Source of the DNA: a virus
DNA length: 62,712 bases
IMG/VR virus record: IMGVR_UViG_3300032236_000245
Location: 1 to 62,712 of that record
Reading direction: 5' to 3' (one strand)
The first letter of the stretch is position 1. Each line of letters opens with the position of its first letter. The notes below the pieces were generated by a model. That model was not told where the DNA came from. It worked only from the letters and a program-made list of their open reading frames with translations, and did not search any database. The position numbers and the translations under genes are program-made. This document shows positions 30,286 to 37,953 of this stretch, one piece after another.

Positions 30286-31293
30286 ATGCTTCACAAGAAT
30301 ATTCCTGATCACATCAGGACTTCGTTTGAACGTTCCGCTTTGTGGCCGAGCGCGGCGACCATGCATGCATTCACCAAGGGTGAGTTGGCCGTCAATGCGT
30401 ACTGGGAAGATCGCCTGTGTAAACACTTGGTGATGGGTCTCGCGTCGGGTCCGAACGTGTTGTACTTCTGCCTGACTGAGGCGACTGGCGTGATGACGGT
30501 GGCGACGATTGATCGGTCGTTGGCATCGGGACACAACTCAGGGTCTACCCAGATCGGTGAGAGCAAGAATAGTAAATACTTGTTACGTTCGTTGCAGAAC
30601 AAGAACAAGGGCGCAGGTGAGAACCTACAACGCGCATTGGCGAGCGCACGGCTGTCGTTCAACAGTGTGTTGAATAACGTCGTACATAATTGGAATCAGC
30701 GTAACTGTAACTTCCCGCTGATTGATACGACGCTATCGCATAACGCGCTGCAACTTGTGTTGGACGTGTACTTCGGTCGCGCTCAAGCGTTAGACATGCC
30801 CGAGACTATCAACCACAAGTTAGTGGAGATTGATAAGTCTTTTGATAAGCGACGTGAGTGCGAGGCAGCATTCCGCACTCGTGCGACTGAGATGTTTGCG
30901 AGAGAGAAATGGTTGATCATCTATCGCAGGATGTGGACAACTGACTCATTCATGCCACCGCAGATTATTATCGGTGGAGTTAACGGACATCAGTTGAACG
31001 AGAACGTGCATCATCGTGCGTTTAAGGGCAGCGAACTATTGGGTCCGATCAACTGGACGGTCGAGCCGCAGATGTATTACGGGTACGAAAATATCGACCC
31101 GAATATTGTTGACAACATCATGGCGCGTCTGACTATGATGCGGCGTCTGCGTGATGCTTCGCATCCTGAAGCCAAGGCGTTCAAGGATCCAGAGCGGTTC
31201 TTTGCAGATGCGACGTGGATCGAACTGCCGAGCATCAACGCGATCACGGCAGAGGGTTCAGCGTATACATCGGTTATCTTAATGGACAAGTAA
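30286..31293 (+). CDS. Unknown protein, fourth gene of the MoxR operon
   Basis: 335 aa, not recognised. Notable parts: NYWEDRLC-like 'VNAYWEDRLCKHLVMGLASG', a Ser/Asn stretch GHNSGSTQIGESKNSKYLLR, a helix DKRRECEAAFRTRATEMFAR, and IIIGGVNGHQLNENVHHRAF. No nucleotide or metal motif is evident. ATAGGAGAGCAAG provides the ribosome site. Its stop overlaps the next ATG (TAATG). Composition matches neighbours. Its place behind the DUF3150-MoxR-VWA trio suggests it acts with them, perhaps as substrate. Confidence 0.75.
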   Translation: MLHKNIPDHIRTSFERSALWPSAATMHAFTKGELAVNAYWEDRLCKHLVMGLASGPNVLYFCLTEATGVMTVATIDRSLASGHNSGSTQIGESKNSKYLLRSLQNKNKGAGENLQRALASARLSFNSVLNNVVHNWNQRNCNFPLIDTTLSHNALQLVLDVYFGRAQALDMPETINHKLVEIDKSFDKRRECEAAFRTRATEMFAREKWLIIYRRMWTTDSFMPPQIIIGGVNGHQLNENVHHRAFKGSELLGPINWTVEPQMYYGYENIDPNIVDNIMARLTMMRRLRDASHPEAKAFKDPERFFADATWIELPSINAITAEGSAYTSVILMDK

Positions 31294-31580
31294 TGACAAC
31301 ACCGGAAGGCAAGATCAAAACAAGAGTCAAGAATATTCTTGCGACACTCAATGCGTACTACGCCATGCCAATGGGTACAGGCTATGGCAATGCAGGAGTC
31401 CCTGACTTTCTTGTGTGCATCAACGGGCGGTTCTTTGGTATTGAATGTAAGGCCGGGGATAACCGCCCGACCGCGCTTCAGTTGCATAATCTAATGCAGA
31501 TACGAAAGGCGGGAGGCATTGGTCTTGTCGTCAATGAAGACAACATCGGTGAGTTAAAGAATATTCTCACCAAAGAATGA
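31293..31580 (+). CDS. VRR-NUC-type endonuclease
   Basis: 95 aa from ATG 31293 (MTTPEGKIKTRVKNILATLN), coupled by TAATG to the previous stop. PD-(D/E)xK signature: G35-V-P-D38-F in YGNAGVPDFL, then E51-C-K53 in GIECKAGDN, and Q63 in ALQLHNL. This is the compact phage VRR-NUC fold, known as a stand-alone nuclease or Holliday-junction or structure-specific enzyme in replication and recombination. A HEXAT-like alanine-rich helix precedes it. Specific substrate unknown. Confidence 0.85.
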   Translation: MTTPEGKIKTRVKNILATLNAYYAMPMGTGYGNAGVPDFLVCINGRFFGIECKAGDNRPTALQLHNLMQIRKAGGIGLVVNEDNIGELKNILTKE

Positions 31581-31652
31581 TGCGTCGGTCAGCGTACAAG
31601 GTGTGAGTGTGCGCTATATAAAGAGCGGAGTCGTAAAGTCCCGTAACCACAT

Positions 31653-31711
31653 CAGTCTGAGGTCAGCTCCTATTGACAGATCAGACCGACTGACCCCCGT
31701 AAGGGGTTTTT
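31653..31711 (+). terminator. RNA hairpin followed by intrinsic terminator
   Basis: GTCTGA-G-GTCA (31656-31666) can pair with TGAC-AGA-TCAGAC (31675-31687) as an imperfect hairpin around GCTCCTAT. Immediately after, ACCCC (31693-31697) pairs with GGGGT (31703-31707), followed by TTTTTATATTTT. The second element is an intrinsic terminator for the MoxR operon. The first may guard the mRNA end or be part of a small RNA, as the 31581-31692 stretch has no gene. Confidence 0.65.
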
Positions 31712-31730
31712 ATATTTTATGGGTGATCCA

Positions 31731-31952
31731 ATGAGTAAGCCTGAGAAGATGGGATATTGCATCAAGTGCGGTCGCCCCGGTTTAGTTCGATTAGTTAGAC
31801 GAAATAGCAGCAGCAAAATACGTATGTGGTTGTGCATACCATGTATACAGTTCAAACAAAGTTATCAGGAGACAAAGCATGAGCGAGGACGCACTGAAGA
31901 TAGCGGAGATGGCGTCGGAGATATGGCGGCTGAAGTACCTAAAGGAACGTGA
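31731..31952 (+). CDS. Small zinc-ribbon protein
   Basis: 73 aa from ATG 31731 (MSKPEKMGYCIKCGRPGLVR), or four codons more from ATG 31719. Two pairs, CIKC and CIPC (WLCIPCIQFKQ), would bind one zinc. The last 74 nt overlap the next gene in another frame, and the tail there (HERGRTEDSGDGVGDMAAEV) is probably unstructured. No clear ribosome site. The Cys pattern makes it worth keeping. Confidence 0.5.
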   Translation: MSKPEKMGYCIKCGRPGLVRLVRRNSSSKIRMWLCIPCIQFKQSYQETKHERGRTEDSGDGVGDMAAEVPKGT

Positions 31953-32184
31953 CACGTTCCGCGAACATCAGGAGGCGTGGAAGAAGAATAACCATCACCA
32001 CGCTGCCGAGATCGAACAACTAAAGAAAGAGATCGAAGCCATGCGCGTATTGCTAGGCGAGTCTATTCTCGCTGAGCGCGAGGCGTGTGCGAAAGTAGCG
32101 GATGAGTGGCAGACAGAAATTGATGATCCGCGATATCAATGTGACTGCGCCGAAGCCATCCGTGCGCGGGGGGAGAAGCCATGA
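31879..32184 (+). CDS. EREACAKV-family small protein 1
   Basis: 101 aa. The first 60 residues are a coiled coil (LKIAEMASEIWRLKYLKERD, AEIEQLKKEIEAMRVLLGES); the end is LAEREACAKVADEWQTEIDD then CAEAIRARGEKP, the signature of the tandem family that follows. AGGAGACAAAGC provides a good ribosome site. A perfect inverted repeat GGAACGTG-A-CACGTTCC lies inside it at 31944-31960. Confidence 0.7.
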   Translation: MSEDALKIAEMASEIWRLKYLKERDTFREHQEAWKKNNHHHAAEIEQLKKEIEAMRVLLGESILAEREACAKVADEWQTEIDDPRYQCDCAEAIRARGEKP

Positions 32185-32423
32185 CCCACGATGACATCAT
32201 TCGGATGGCGAAGGAGTCGGAGTTGTGGAACGTCATAAAGCAACATTGTCATGAATATGGCGACGGGCTACCTACACTTGGTTGCTATCCGGAACTTGAA
32301 CGCTTTGCCAACCTTGTCGCCGCCCATGAGCGTGAGGCGTTTGCGCGGGTGTGTGAGGAACACAAAGCATTGCGTTTGGCAGAAATGATTCGTGCGGGAG
32401 GAAATGAACATGAAAACTTTTGA
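32181..32423 (+). CDS. EREACAKV-family small protein 2
   Basis: 80 aa: MTHDDIIRMAKESELWNVIK, then LERFANLVAAHEREAFARVC and EMIRAGGNEHENF. It shares the three-part layout of the family: an N-terminal M-T/N-R/H-D/E-DI-I/T-x-MA helix, a central LERFAxLVAAHEREAxAxVC helix, and an AxxIRA(R)G end. ATG overlaps the previous stop. Such proteins are frequent in phages and prophages of Burkholderiales and have no known function. Confidence 0.7.
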   Translation: MTHDDIIRMAKESELWNVIKQHCHEYGDGLPTLGCYPELERFANLVAAHEREAFARVCEEHKALRLAEMIRAGGNEHENF

Positions 32424-32655
32424 TCAAATTATTGACGCAAATATGACGGTGACCGATCATTTGCTGCGAGACGCTATCTATGCCGTTATCGTGGACGCTA
32501 TCTTCGAAGCCATTGAGACTGAGCGCGAGGCGTGTGCGAAGGTGTGCGAGACGCCGATTGATGAGGTTCAAGATACGGATGACGATTCGCATTACGTTTA
32601 CATGAGCGGGTTGCAATGCGCCGCAGCCATCCGTGCGCGGGGGGAGAAGCCATGA
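32410..32655 (+). CDS. EREACAKV-family small protein 3
   Basis: 81 aa from ATG 32410 (MKTFDQIIDANMTVTDHLLR), 7 nt after GGGAGGA; ATG 32404 is too close to that site. The middle has AIETEREACAKVCETPIDEV and the end QCAAAIRARGEKP. It lacks the DDIIxMA start of its neighbours, so its N-terminus has been exchanged or diverged. Overlaps neighbours by 14 and 4 nt. Confidence 0.65.
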   Translation: MKTFDQIIDANMTVTDHLLRDAIYAVIVDAIFEAIETEREACAKVCETPIDEVQDTDDDSHYVYMSGLQCAAAIRARGEKP

Positions 32656-32876
32656 CCCGCGATGACATCATTCAGATGGCGCGTGAGGCGGGTTGTGACC
32701 CGCACGATATGAGTGATGACTTTTCGTGCAATCTGCGTGATCTGGAACGCTTCGCCGCCCTTGTCGCCGCGCATGAACGTGAGGCGTGTGCATGGGTAGT
32801 TATAAACGCAGATTCGGATTTTAGAGCCATGAAAAGAATTGCCGCCCAGATCCGTGCGCGAGGAGATAAGTCATGA
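32652..32876 (+). CDS. EREACAKV-family small protein 4
   Basis: 74 aa from ATG 32652, overlapping the previous TGA. MTRDDIIQMAREAGCDPHDM, then RDLERFAALVAAHEREACAW and RIAAQIRARGDKS. Nucleotide sequence around its start is nearly identical to that around 32170-32210, which shows recent tandem duplication. Function unknown. Confidence 0.7.
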   Translation: MTRDDIIQMAREAGCDPHDMSDDFSCNLRDLERFAALVAAHEREACAWVVINADSDFRAMKRIAAQIRARGDKS

Positions 32877-33127
32877 ACCGTGAAGACATTACTCAAATGG
32901 CGTGGGAGGCGCGTTTATGGATTGACGAAAAGTACAACCCGATTGCAGAAGCACTAGAACGCTTCGCCGCCCTTGTCGCCGCCCATGAGCGCGAGGCGTG
33001 TGCGAAGGTGTGTGATGAGATTCAAGAGCGATGCAGCAAACGCAACATGGGCCGGTGGCCTGAAGATTGCCCAGACGATGAAGACGGCGCTGAAGATTGC
33101 GCCACAGCCATCCGTGCGCGGGAGTAG
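32873..33127 (+). CDS. EREACAKV-family small protein 5
   Basis: 84 aa, ATG in an ATGA overlap. MNREDITQMAWEARLWIDEK, then EALERFAALVAAHEREACAK, an acidic Cys-containing loop (DCPDDEDGAEDCATAIRARE). DNA of the central helix (about 32957-33005) is almost the same as at 32741-32790. Last full member of the array. Confidence 0.7.
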   Translation: MNREDITQMAWEARLWIDEKYNPIAEALERFAALVAAHEREACAKVCDEIQERCSKRNMGRWPEDCPDDEDGAEDCATAIRARE

Positions 33128-33129
33128 AA

Positions 33130-33234
33130 ATGAACAGGGATAACATTGGCGAAAGGCTAGGAAGTTTTATGGCGTTCGTAGCGGTTGTTTCGCTTGCGTA
33201 CGTTCTCGCCCATTTCATTTCAAAGTATTGGTGA
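33130..33234 (+). CDS. 34-aa membrane peptide
   Basis: ATG 33130 to TGA 33234: MNRDNIGERLGSFMAFVAVV, SLAYVLAHFISKYW. One hydrophobic helix from residue 12 to 30. The N-terminal MNRDNIGE resembles the MNREDIT start of the gene before it, so it may be a truncated family member joined to a membrane segment. It ends 4 nt before the polymerase start. Confidence 0.5.
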   Translation: MNRDNIGERLGSFMAFVAVVSLAYVLAHFISKYW

Positions 33235-33238
33235 AGCC

Positions 33239-35074
33239 ATGAGCATCATCACCATTGACTTTGAAACGTACTACGACAAGGAGTATTCCCTGTCGAAGAT
33301 GACCACGGAGGAGTACATCAACGACCCACGCTTTGAAGTGATCGGCGTGGGTGTGAAGGTGGAGGATCAGGAGTCCGTTTGGTACACCGGCAAAGAAGTT
33401 GCGTATGTATTAAAGAATCTGAACTGGGCTGACCATGCCGTCCTATGCCACAACACATTGTTCGATGGCGCGATCCTATCGTGGAAGTACGGCGTCAAGC
33501 CGGGGATGTGGTTCGATACGTTGTCCATGGCACGTGCATTGCACGGGACAGAGGTGAGCGGTTCACTGAAGGCGTTAGCTCAACGCTACAACATAGGAGA
33601 AAAAGGTGATGAAGTTATTAACGCTCTTGGTAAAAGGCGCGTGGATTTCGATGAAGTTTCTCTTGAGCGGTATGGCGTGTATTGCCGTAACGACGTTGAT
33701 CTCACTTACCGATTGTTCCAGTACCTTTCACAAGGCTTCCCCGACAGTGAATATGAACTCATCGACCTCACACTTAGAATGTACACCGAACCGACACTTG
33801 AAGTTGACTCGCTGCTACTTACAGACAAACTAGAAGAGATACGTGCAGCCAAGACCGCGATGCTAAGCAAACTGACTGAGGTCACTGGTGTCGCGGATGA
33901 TGAAGCGGTGCGAAAAATACTCGCGAGCAATCCCAAATTCGCGAAGTTGCTAACCGAACTCGGGGTCAAAGTCCCGATGAAAACAAGCCCAACGACAGGC
34001 AAGGACACGTATGCACTGGCGAAAAACGATGAGGGATTTATACAACTCTTGGACCACCCAGAACCGTTGGTCCAAGAACTCTGTCGAGTCCGACTTGGTA
34101 CTAAGTCAACGATTGAAGAATCTCGCATCGAACGTTTTATCGGAATTGCTAGCCGTAATAATGGTGCTATTCCTGTCCCTCTGCGCTATTACGGTGCTCA
34201 TACCGGCAGGTGGAGCGGTCTTGATAGTGTCAATTTTCAGAATCTACCAAGCCGTGACAAGGCAAAGAAAACCCTAAAGAACGCGATCCTCGCACCGCCC
34301 GATCACGTGGTGATCAACTCGGACAGCAGCCAGATTGAGGCGCGTGTATTGGCGTGGCTGTCGGGGCAAAAGGATCTCGTAGCACAATTTTATAGGGGCG
34401 AGGACGTGTATAGCTTGTTTGCCAGCAAGGTGTACAACCGTCCCATAAGCAAAAAAGATCCAATAGAACGGTTCGTTGGTAAGACCTGTATCTTGGGGTT
34501 GGGCTACGGTACAGGCGCGGCCAAGTTACAGGCGACGCTGAAGCTAGGAGGAGCCGATCTGACGGTTGAGAAGTGCAAGGAGATCGTTGACCTGTATCGC
34601 TCGTCAAATGCCCGGATACCGACGCTGTGGCGGCAGTGCGATGACGCATTGCAGAGCATGATGCAGGGCGGCGGCGGAGCGTTGGGGATTCGAGATGTGA
34701 TCCAGTTCTCAAAAGAGGGTATACGTCTCCCAAATGATTTGTATATCCGATACGAGAATTTAAGACTAGACGAAGGCGGCAGACCCCTGTATGACTCACG
34801 TAAAGGGCCGGTCAATATATGGGGCGGGGCGATGGTCGAGAACATCGTACAGGCCCTAGCCCGGATCGTGATCGGGGACCAGATGCGTTGGATAAGCAAG
34901 TACTATCGTCCGGTGATGACGGTACACGACGCGCTAGTCTACGTTGTGCCTCGTGCAGAATTAGAACAGGCGATGGAATTTATAACGCTGTGTATGTCCA
35001 CACCACCCGCATGGGCTGAGGGACTGCCGGTAGCATGTGAGGCGAAGCATGGGAGGACTTATGGGGATTGTTGA
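33239..35074 (+). CDS. Family A DNA polymerase with 3'-5' exonuclease
   Basis: 611 aa from ATG 33239. The exonuclease has Exo I D7-F-E9 (ITIDFETYYDKEY), Exo II in LCHNTLFDGAILSWKYG and Exo III in YCRNDVDLTYRLF. The polymerase has motif A with D362 (VINSDSSQIEARVLAWLSG), motif B (RFVGKTCILGLGYGTGAAK) and motif C V-H563-D564-A-L-V. Usual motif C is HDE; here Glu is Ala. The order matches phage PolA-type replicases that lack the 5' nuclease domain. It replicates the phage genome together with the prim-pol/helicase. A small gene overlaps its end by 14 nt. Confidence 0.93.
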   Translation: MSIITIDFETYYDKEYSLSKMTTEEYINDPRFEVIGVGVKVEDQESVWYTGKEVAYVLKNLNWADHAVLCHNTLFDGAILSWKYGVKPGMWFDTLSMARALHGTEVSGSLKALAQRYNIGEKGDEVINALGKRRVDFDEVSLERYGVYCRNDVDLTYRLFQYLSQGFPDSEYELIDLTLRMYTEPTLEVDSLLLTDKLEEIRAAKTAMLSKLTEVTGVADDEAVRKILASNPKFAKLLTELGVKVPMKTSPTTGKDTYALAKNDEGFIQLLDHPEPLVQELCRVRLGTKSTIEESRIERFIGIASRNNGAIPVPLRYYGAHTGRWSGLDSVNFQNLPSRDKAKKTLKNAILAPPDHVVINSDSSQIEARVLAWLSGQKDLVAQFYRGEDVYSLFASKVYNRPISKKDPIERFVGKTCILGLGYGTGAAKLQATLKLGGADLTVEKCKEIVDLYRSSNARIPTLWRQCDDALQSMMQGGGGALGIRDVIQFSKEGIRLPNDLYIRYENLRLDEGGRPLYDSRKGPVNIWGGAMVENIVQALARIVIGDQMRWISKYYRPVMTVHDALVYVVPRAELEQAMEFITLCMSTPPAWAEGLPVACEAKHGRTYGDC

Positions 35075-35222
35075 CGGGGAGCAGCAGCGAGCGTTTGAGT
35101 TGGCTCAAACCATGGACGATGTATTACGAGTACAGTCCGATCTGATCAAGGCTCAACAGAAGATGATTGAGCATTTGCAACATGAGTTGCAGATCTATCG
35201 AGACATGGTGGAAATCTCGTGA
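35061..35222 (+). CDS. Small coiled-coil protein
   Basis: 53 aa from ATG 35061, with GGGAGG 5 nt upstream: MGIVDGEQQRAFELAQTMDD, VLRVQSDLIKAQQKMIEHLQ, HELQIYRDMVEIS. Helical throughout with heptad-like Leu/Ile spacing. Overlaps the polymerase end and the next start, so translation is coupled to the polymerase. May be a small accessory factor; unknown. Confidence 0.6.
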   Translation: MGIVDGEQQRAFELAQTMDDVLRVQSDLIKAQQKMIEHLQHELQIYRDMVEIS

Positions 35223-35467
35223 CCGCCCCGCGCCTACCGCAACCACCTTGGTTGGAGGATCTTTTGGCAGAGTTAAGGAGAATTCCTGATTCTGTCAGAC
35301 TTGCTCAAACGGTAGGCATGGAACGACAGAAACTGTATCAGATGCGCGAAACACGCAACGCAGCACTAGAACAGTTAAGACAGGCACAGGCGCAGATCAC
35401 GGTCCTTGAAGACAAGATCCGCGAGTTAGAACAGATCATCATCACGCGGTTGCAAGGAAATAAATGA
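35219..35467 (+). CDS. Coiled-coil protein, HTH-like start
   Basis: 82 aa from GTG 35219, overlapping the previous TGA. PWLEDLLAELRRIPDSVRLA, then TVGMERQKLYQMRETRNAAL could be a helix-turn-helix, followed by a coiled coil (EQLRQAQAQITVLEDKIREL). The layout is that of small phage proteins between polymerase and nuclease genes. Function unknown. Confidence 0.6.
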   Translation: MTAPRLPQPPWLEDLLAELRRIPDSVRLAQTVGMERQKLYQMRETRNAALEQLRQAQAQITVLEDKIRELEQIIITRLQGNK

Positions 35468-36114
35468 TTAAGTGGTCATTCAGTAGTCTCAAGCAGTACG
35501 TGAAATGCCCACGGCAGTATCACGAGATAAAGGTATTGCAGAACTATCAGGTCAAGGTGACCGAGCAGATGCAGTACGGCACGGAAGTGCATAAGGCGCT
35601 CGAAGAGTACACACGCGACGGTAAAGAGTTACCTTCTAACTATCGCAAGTTCAAGACGATGGTTGATGCGTTACTTGCCATCGGCGGTGATAAGTACATC
35701 GAACACAAGATGGCTTTGCGTGAAGATCACTCACCTTGCGACTTCGATGCGTCTGACTATTGGGTACGTGGTATCGCAGACCTTTTAATAGTTGACAAAG
35801 ACATTGCGTTTATCGTTGACTACAAGACCGGCAGCAACAAGTATCCGGACACGGATCAGTTGAAGCTAATGGCATTGATGGTGTTCAAACATTTTCCTGA
35901 CGTTGTCAGGGTTAAAGCCGGTCTTATGTTTGTTGCACACAATAGTTTTCTTTCTGAAGAGTACGTGCGAGATCGTGAGCGTACGTACTGGGGGGCCTTT
36001 ACTGCACCGCTGATGCGGCTGAAGATTTCATTCGACACGGCTAATTGGCCTCCGAATCCTTCACCGTTATGTAAGTGGTGTTCCGTTGACTCTTGTAACT
36101 TCCGAAGAGAATAG
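35464..36114 (+). CDS. Cas4/RecB-like PD-(D/E)XK nuclease with likely Fe-S cluster
   Basis: 216 aa. SFSSLKQYVKCPRQYHEIKV at the start gives the first Cys; GTEVHKALEEYTRDG has the nuclease His; D106 is in RGIADLLIVD; D119-Y-K121 in IVDYKTGSN; Gln in DTDQLKLMAL. The C-terminal C-x2-C-x4-C (CKWCSVDSC) with the early Cys completes a four-Cys Fe-S cluster as in Cas4 and AddB. Such phage enzymes process DNA ends during recombination and replication. ATGA overlap upstream; followed within 3 nt by the HNH-like gene. No CRISPR genes here, so it is not an adaptation Cas4. Confidence 0.87.
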   Translation: MIKWSFSSLKQYVKCPRQYHEIKVLQNYQVKVTEQMQYGTEVHKALEEYTRDGKELPSNYRKFKTMVDALLAIGGDKYIEHKMALREDHSPCDFDASDYWVRGIADLLIVDKDIAFIVDYKTGSNKYPDTDQLKLMALMVFKHFPDVVRVKAGLMFVAHNSFLSEEYVRDRERTYWGAFTAPLMRLKISFDTANWPPNPSPLCKWCSVDSCNFRRE

Positions 36115-36116
36115 CC

Positions 36117-36371
36117 ATGCCTTACGTAAACAAGAAACGTCCGTACAAAAAAGAATATGAACAACAAGTCGCCCGAGGCGAACATGAAAACCGAATGGAA
36201 CGGCAACGAGCTAGACGCAAGTTGGATTCAAAAGGCGTTAATCGAAAAGGTAAAGACGTTGCCCACGTCAAAGCCCTATCCAAAGGTGGATCCAATGCAG
36301 ATGGAATTAGACTTGAATCACCCCACAAGAACCGATCATTCAAACGCAACAAAGATTCATCCATGAAGTGA
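36117..36371 (+). CDS. Small HNH-like basic protein
   Basis: 84 aa. YKKEYEQQVARGEHENRMER, then RARRKLDSKG, DVAHVKALSKGGSNADGIRL and ESPHKNRSFKRNKDSSMK. The core D-V-x-H-x-x-x-L-S-K-G-G-S-N ... NRSFKRN is a compact HNH-type pattern common in phage genomes. Here the usual VDH is VAH, so one metal/catalytic position differs. Probably nicking or DNA-binding activity in replication or packaging; unproven. Confidence 0.75.
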   Translation: MPYVNKKRPYKKEYEQQVARGEHENRMERQRARRKLDSKGVNRKGKDVAHVKALSKGGSNADGIRLESPHKNRSFKRNKDSSMK

Positions 36372-36375
36372 GAGT

Positions 36376-37953
36376 ATGCAAGTAATAAACGACAGTGCAA
36401 TCCAGTTAAAACTTCCAGTCGAAATTCAAACAGCCATCACAGATAGAGTACACAAGTCACGCATATTCAAAGATGAAGTGGTGTTCTATTGGGGACCGGA
36501 GGAAGTCAGGATAGTCAACGCTATCCTTGATGAGTACCGTCCCCGACTCACCTTGCCTGAGATCCCGTCACCCATCGTGCGGGATTACAAATGGCCGGGG
36601 GTCTATCAGCCGTTCGATCATCAACGTGAAACCGCATCGTTCTTGAGCGGTCGCCAACGTGCGTTCTGCTTTAACGAAGCAGGAACAGGCAAGACGTCTG
36701 CCGCCATATGGGCTGCTGACTATCTCATGTCACATGGCTATGTGAAGCGCGCCTTGATCGTGTGTCCTCTGTCTATCATGTACTCCGCATGGCAAGCGGA
36801 TGTATTTAAGACGGCGATGCACCGGACATGCGGCGTGGCTCATGGCACGGCAGCGAAGCGTGAGAAGATCATCAAGGAGAAGTTTGATTTCGTCGTGACG
36901 AACTACGAAGGCGTTGGCGTGGCGTTCGATGCCATCCAGAAGGCGCAGTTCGACCTGATCATCATCGACGAAGCCAACGCCTATAAGACCGTCTCTACGA
37001 AGCGTTGGAAGACGCTTGCCAAGTTGATCACCCCGCAGACATGGCTATGGATGATGACCGGCACACCGGCCTCTCAGTCGCCTGAGGACGCTTTCGGACT
37101 TGCTCGGTTGATCGCCCCACAGCGTGTGCCGAAGTTCATGACGGCATGGCGCGATAAGGTCATGCTGCAACTGACGCGGTTCAAGTGGGTCCCAAAGCTA
37201 ACTGCTAAGACTGATGTGTACAACGCGCTACAACCTGCTATCAGATTTACCAAGTCTGAGTGTCTGGATCTCCCAGACCTTGTATACCAGACGCGCGACG
37301 TTCCATTGAGTACCCAAGCCGCTAAGTTCTATAAGCAGTTGAAGACGCAAATGCTCATCGAAGTTGGTGATACACAAGTCACCGCTGTGAATGCGGCTGC
37401 AAGCATGAATAAGCTTTTACAAGTCAGCGGCGGTGCGGTTTATGCAGATGGTAGACAGGTCGTTGAGTTCGACATCAACCCACGCCTAAATGCGTTGAAA
37501 GAGGTACTTGACGAAACCCTCCACAAGGTTATTATCTTTGTCCCCTATCGCCATACGATCCAAGTAGTCGAGCGATGGTTGAAGGAGGAGGGACATTCAG
37601 TAGAAGTGATTGACGGTGATGTATCTGCGGGTGCGCGGAACCGTATTATTCAGGCGTTTCAGACGCACGATGATCCGAAGATCCTAGTCATCCAACCGCA
37701 AGCAGCATCACACGGTGTCACTCTTACAGCAGCCGATACGATTGTTTTCTGGTCACCGGTTATGTCAGTTGAGACATACATGCAATGCGTAGCCCGTATT
37801 GATCGCGTGGGTCAGAAGAACAAGATGACGGTTGTACATCTTCAAGGCTCGGATGCTGAGCGGCGCGTGTACACGATGCTGCGAGGCAAGTTAGGTAGTC
37901 ACTTACAGTTAGTCGATTTATATAAGTCAGTCATGGAGTCCGACGAAGTATGA
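36376..37953 (+). CDS. SNF2-type DEAD/H-box helicase
   Basis: 525 aa. Motif I FNEAGTGKTSAA with K106; motif II D198-E-A-N in LIIIDEANAYK; motif III WMMTGTPASQSPED; motif IV in HKVIIFVPYRHTIQVVE; motifs V-VI in QAASHGVTLTAADTIVFWSP and YMQCVARIDRVGQKNKMTVV, the SNF2-type QxxRxxRxGQ. Phage SNF2-like helicases of this size take part in replication and recombination. Its Walker B is DEAN, as in some phage members. ATGA overlap with the next gene. Confidence 0.9.
   Translation: MQVINDSAIQLKLPVEIQTAITDRVHKSRIFKDEVVFYWGPEEVRIVNAILDEYRPRLTLPEIPSPIVRDYKWPGVYQPFDHQRETASFLSGRQRAFCFNEAGTGKTSAAIWAADYLMSHGYVKRALIVCPLSIMYSAWQADVFKTAMHRTCGVAHGTAAKREKIIKEKFDFVVTNYEGVGVAFDAIQKAQFDLIIIDEANAYKTVSTKRWKTLAKLITPQTWLWMMTGTPASQSPEDAFGLARLIAPQRVPKFMTAWRDKVMLQLTRFKWVPKLTAKTDVYNALQPAIRFTKSECLDLPDLVYQTRDVPLSTQAAKFYKQLKTQMLIEVGDTQVTAVNAAASMNKLLQVSGGAVYADGRQVVEFDINPRLNALKEVLDETLHKVIIFVPYRHTIQVVERWLKEEGHSVEVIDGDVSAGARNRIIQAFQTHDDPKILVIQPQAASHGVTLTAADTIVFWSPVMSVETYMQCVARIDRVGQKNKMTVVHLQGSDAERRVYTMLRGKLGSHLQLVDLYKSVMESDEV

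Noticed and set aside
35464-36114. CRISPR adaptation Cas4
   Set aside because: The protein is Cas4/RecB-like, but no repeat-spacer array, Cas1 or Cas2 was seen; it fits a phage recombination nuclease.
36157-36366. 69-codon frame overlapping the HNH-like gene
   Set aside because: It lies entirely inside a gene with a recognisable HNH-like pattern and has no ribosome site of its own.
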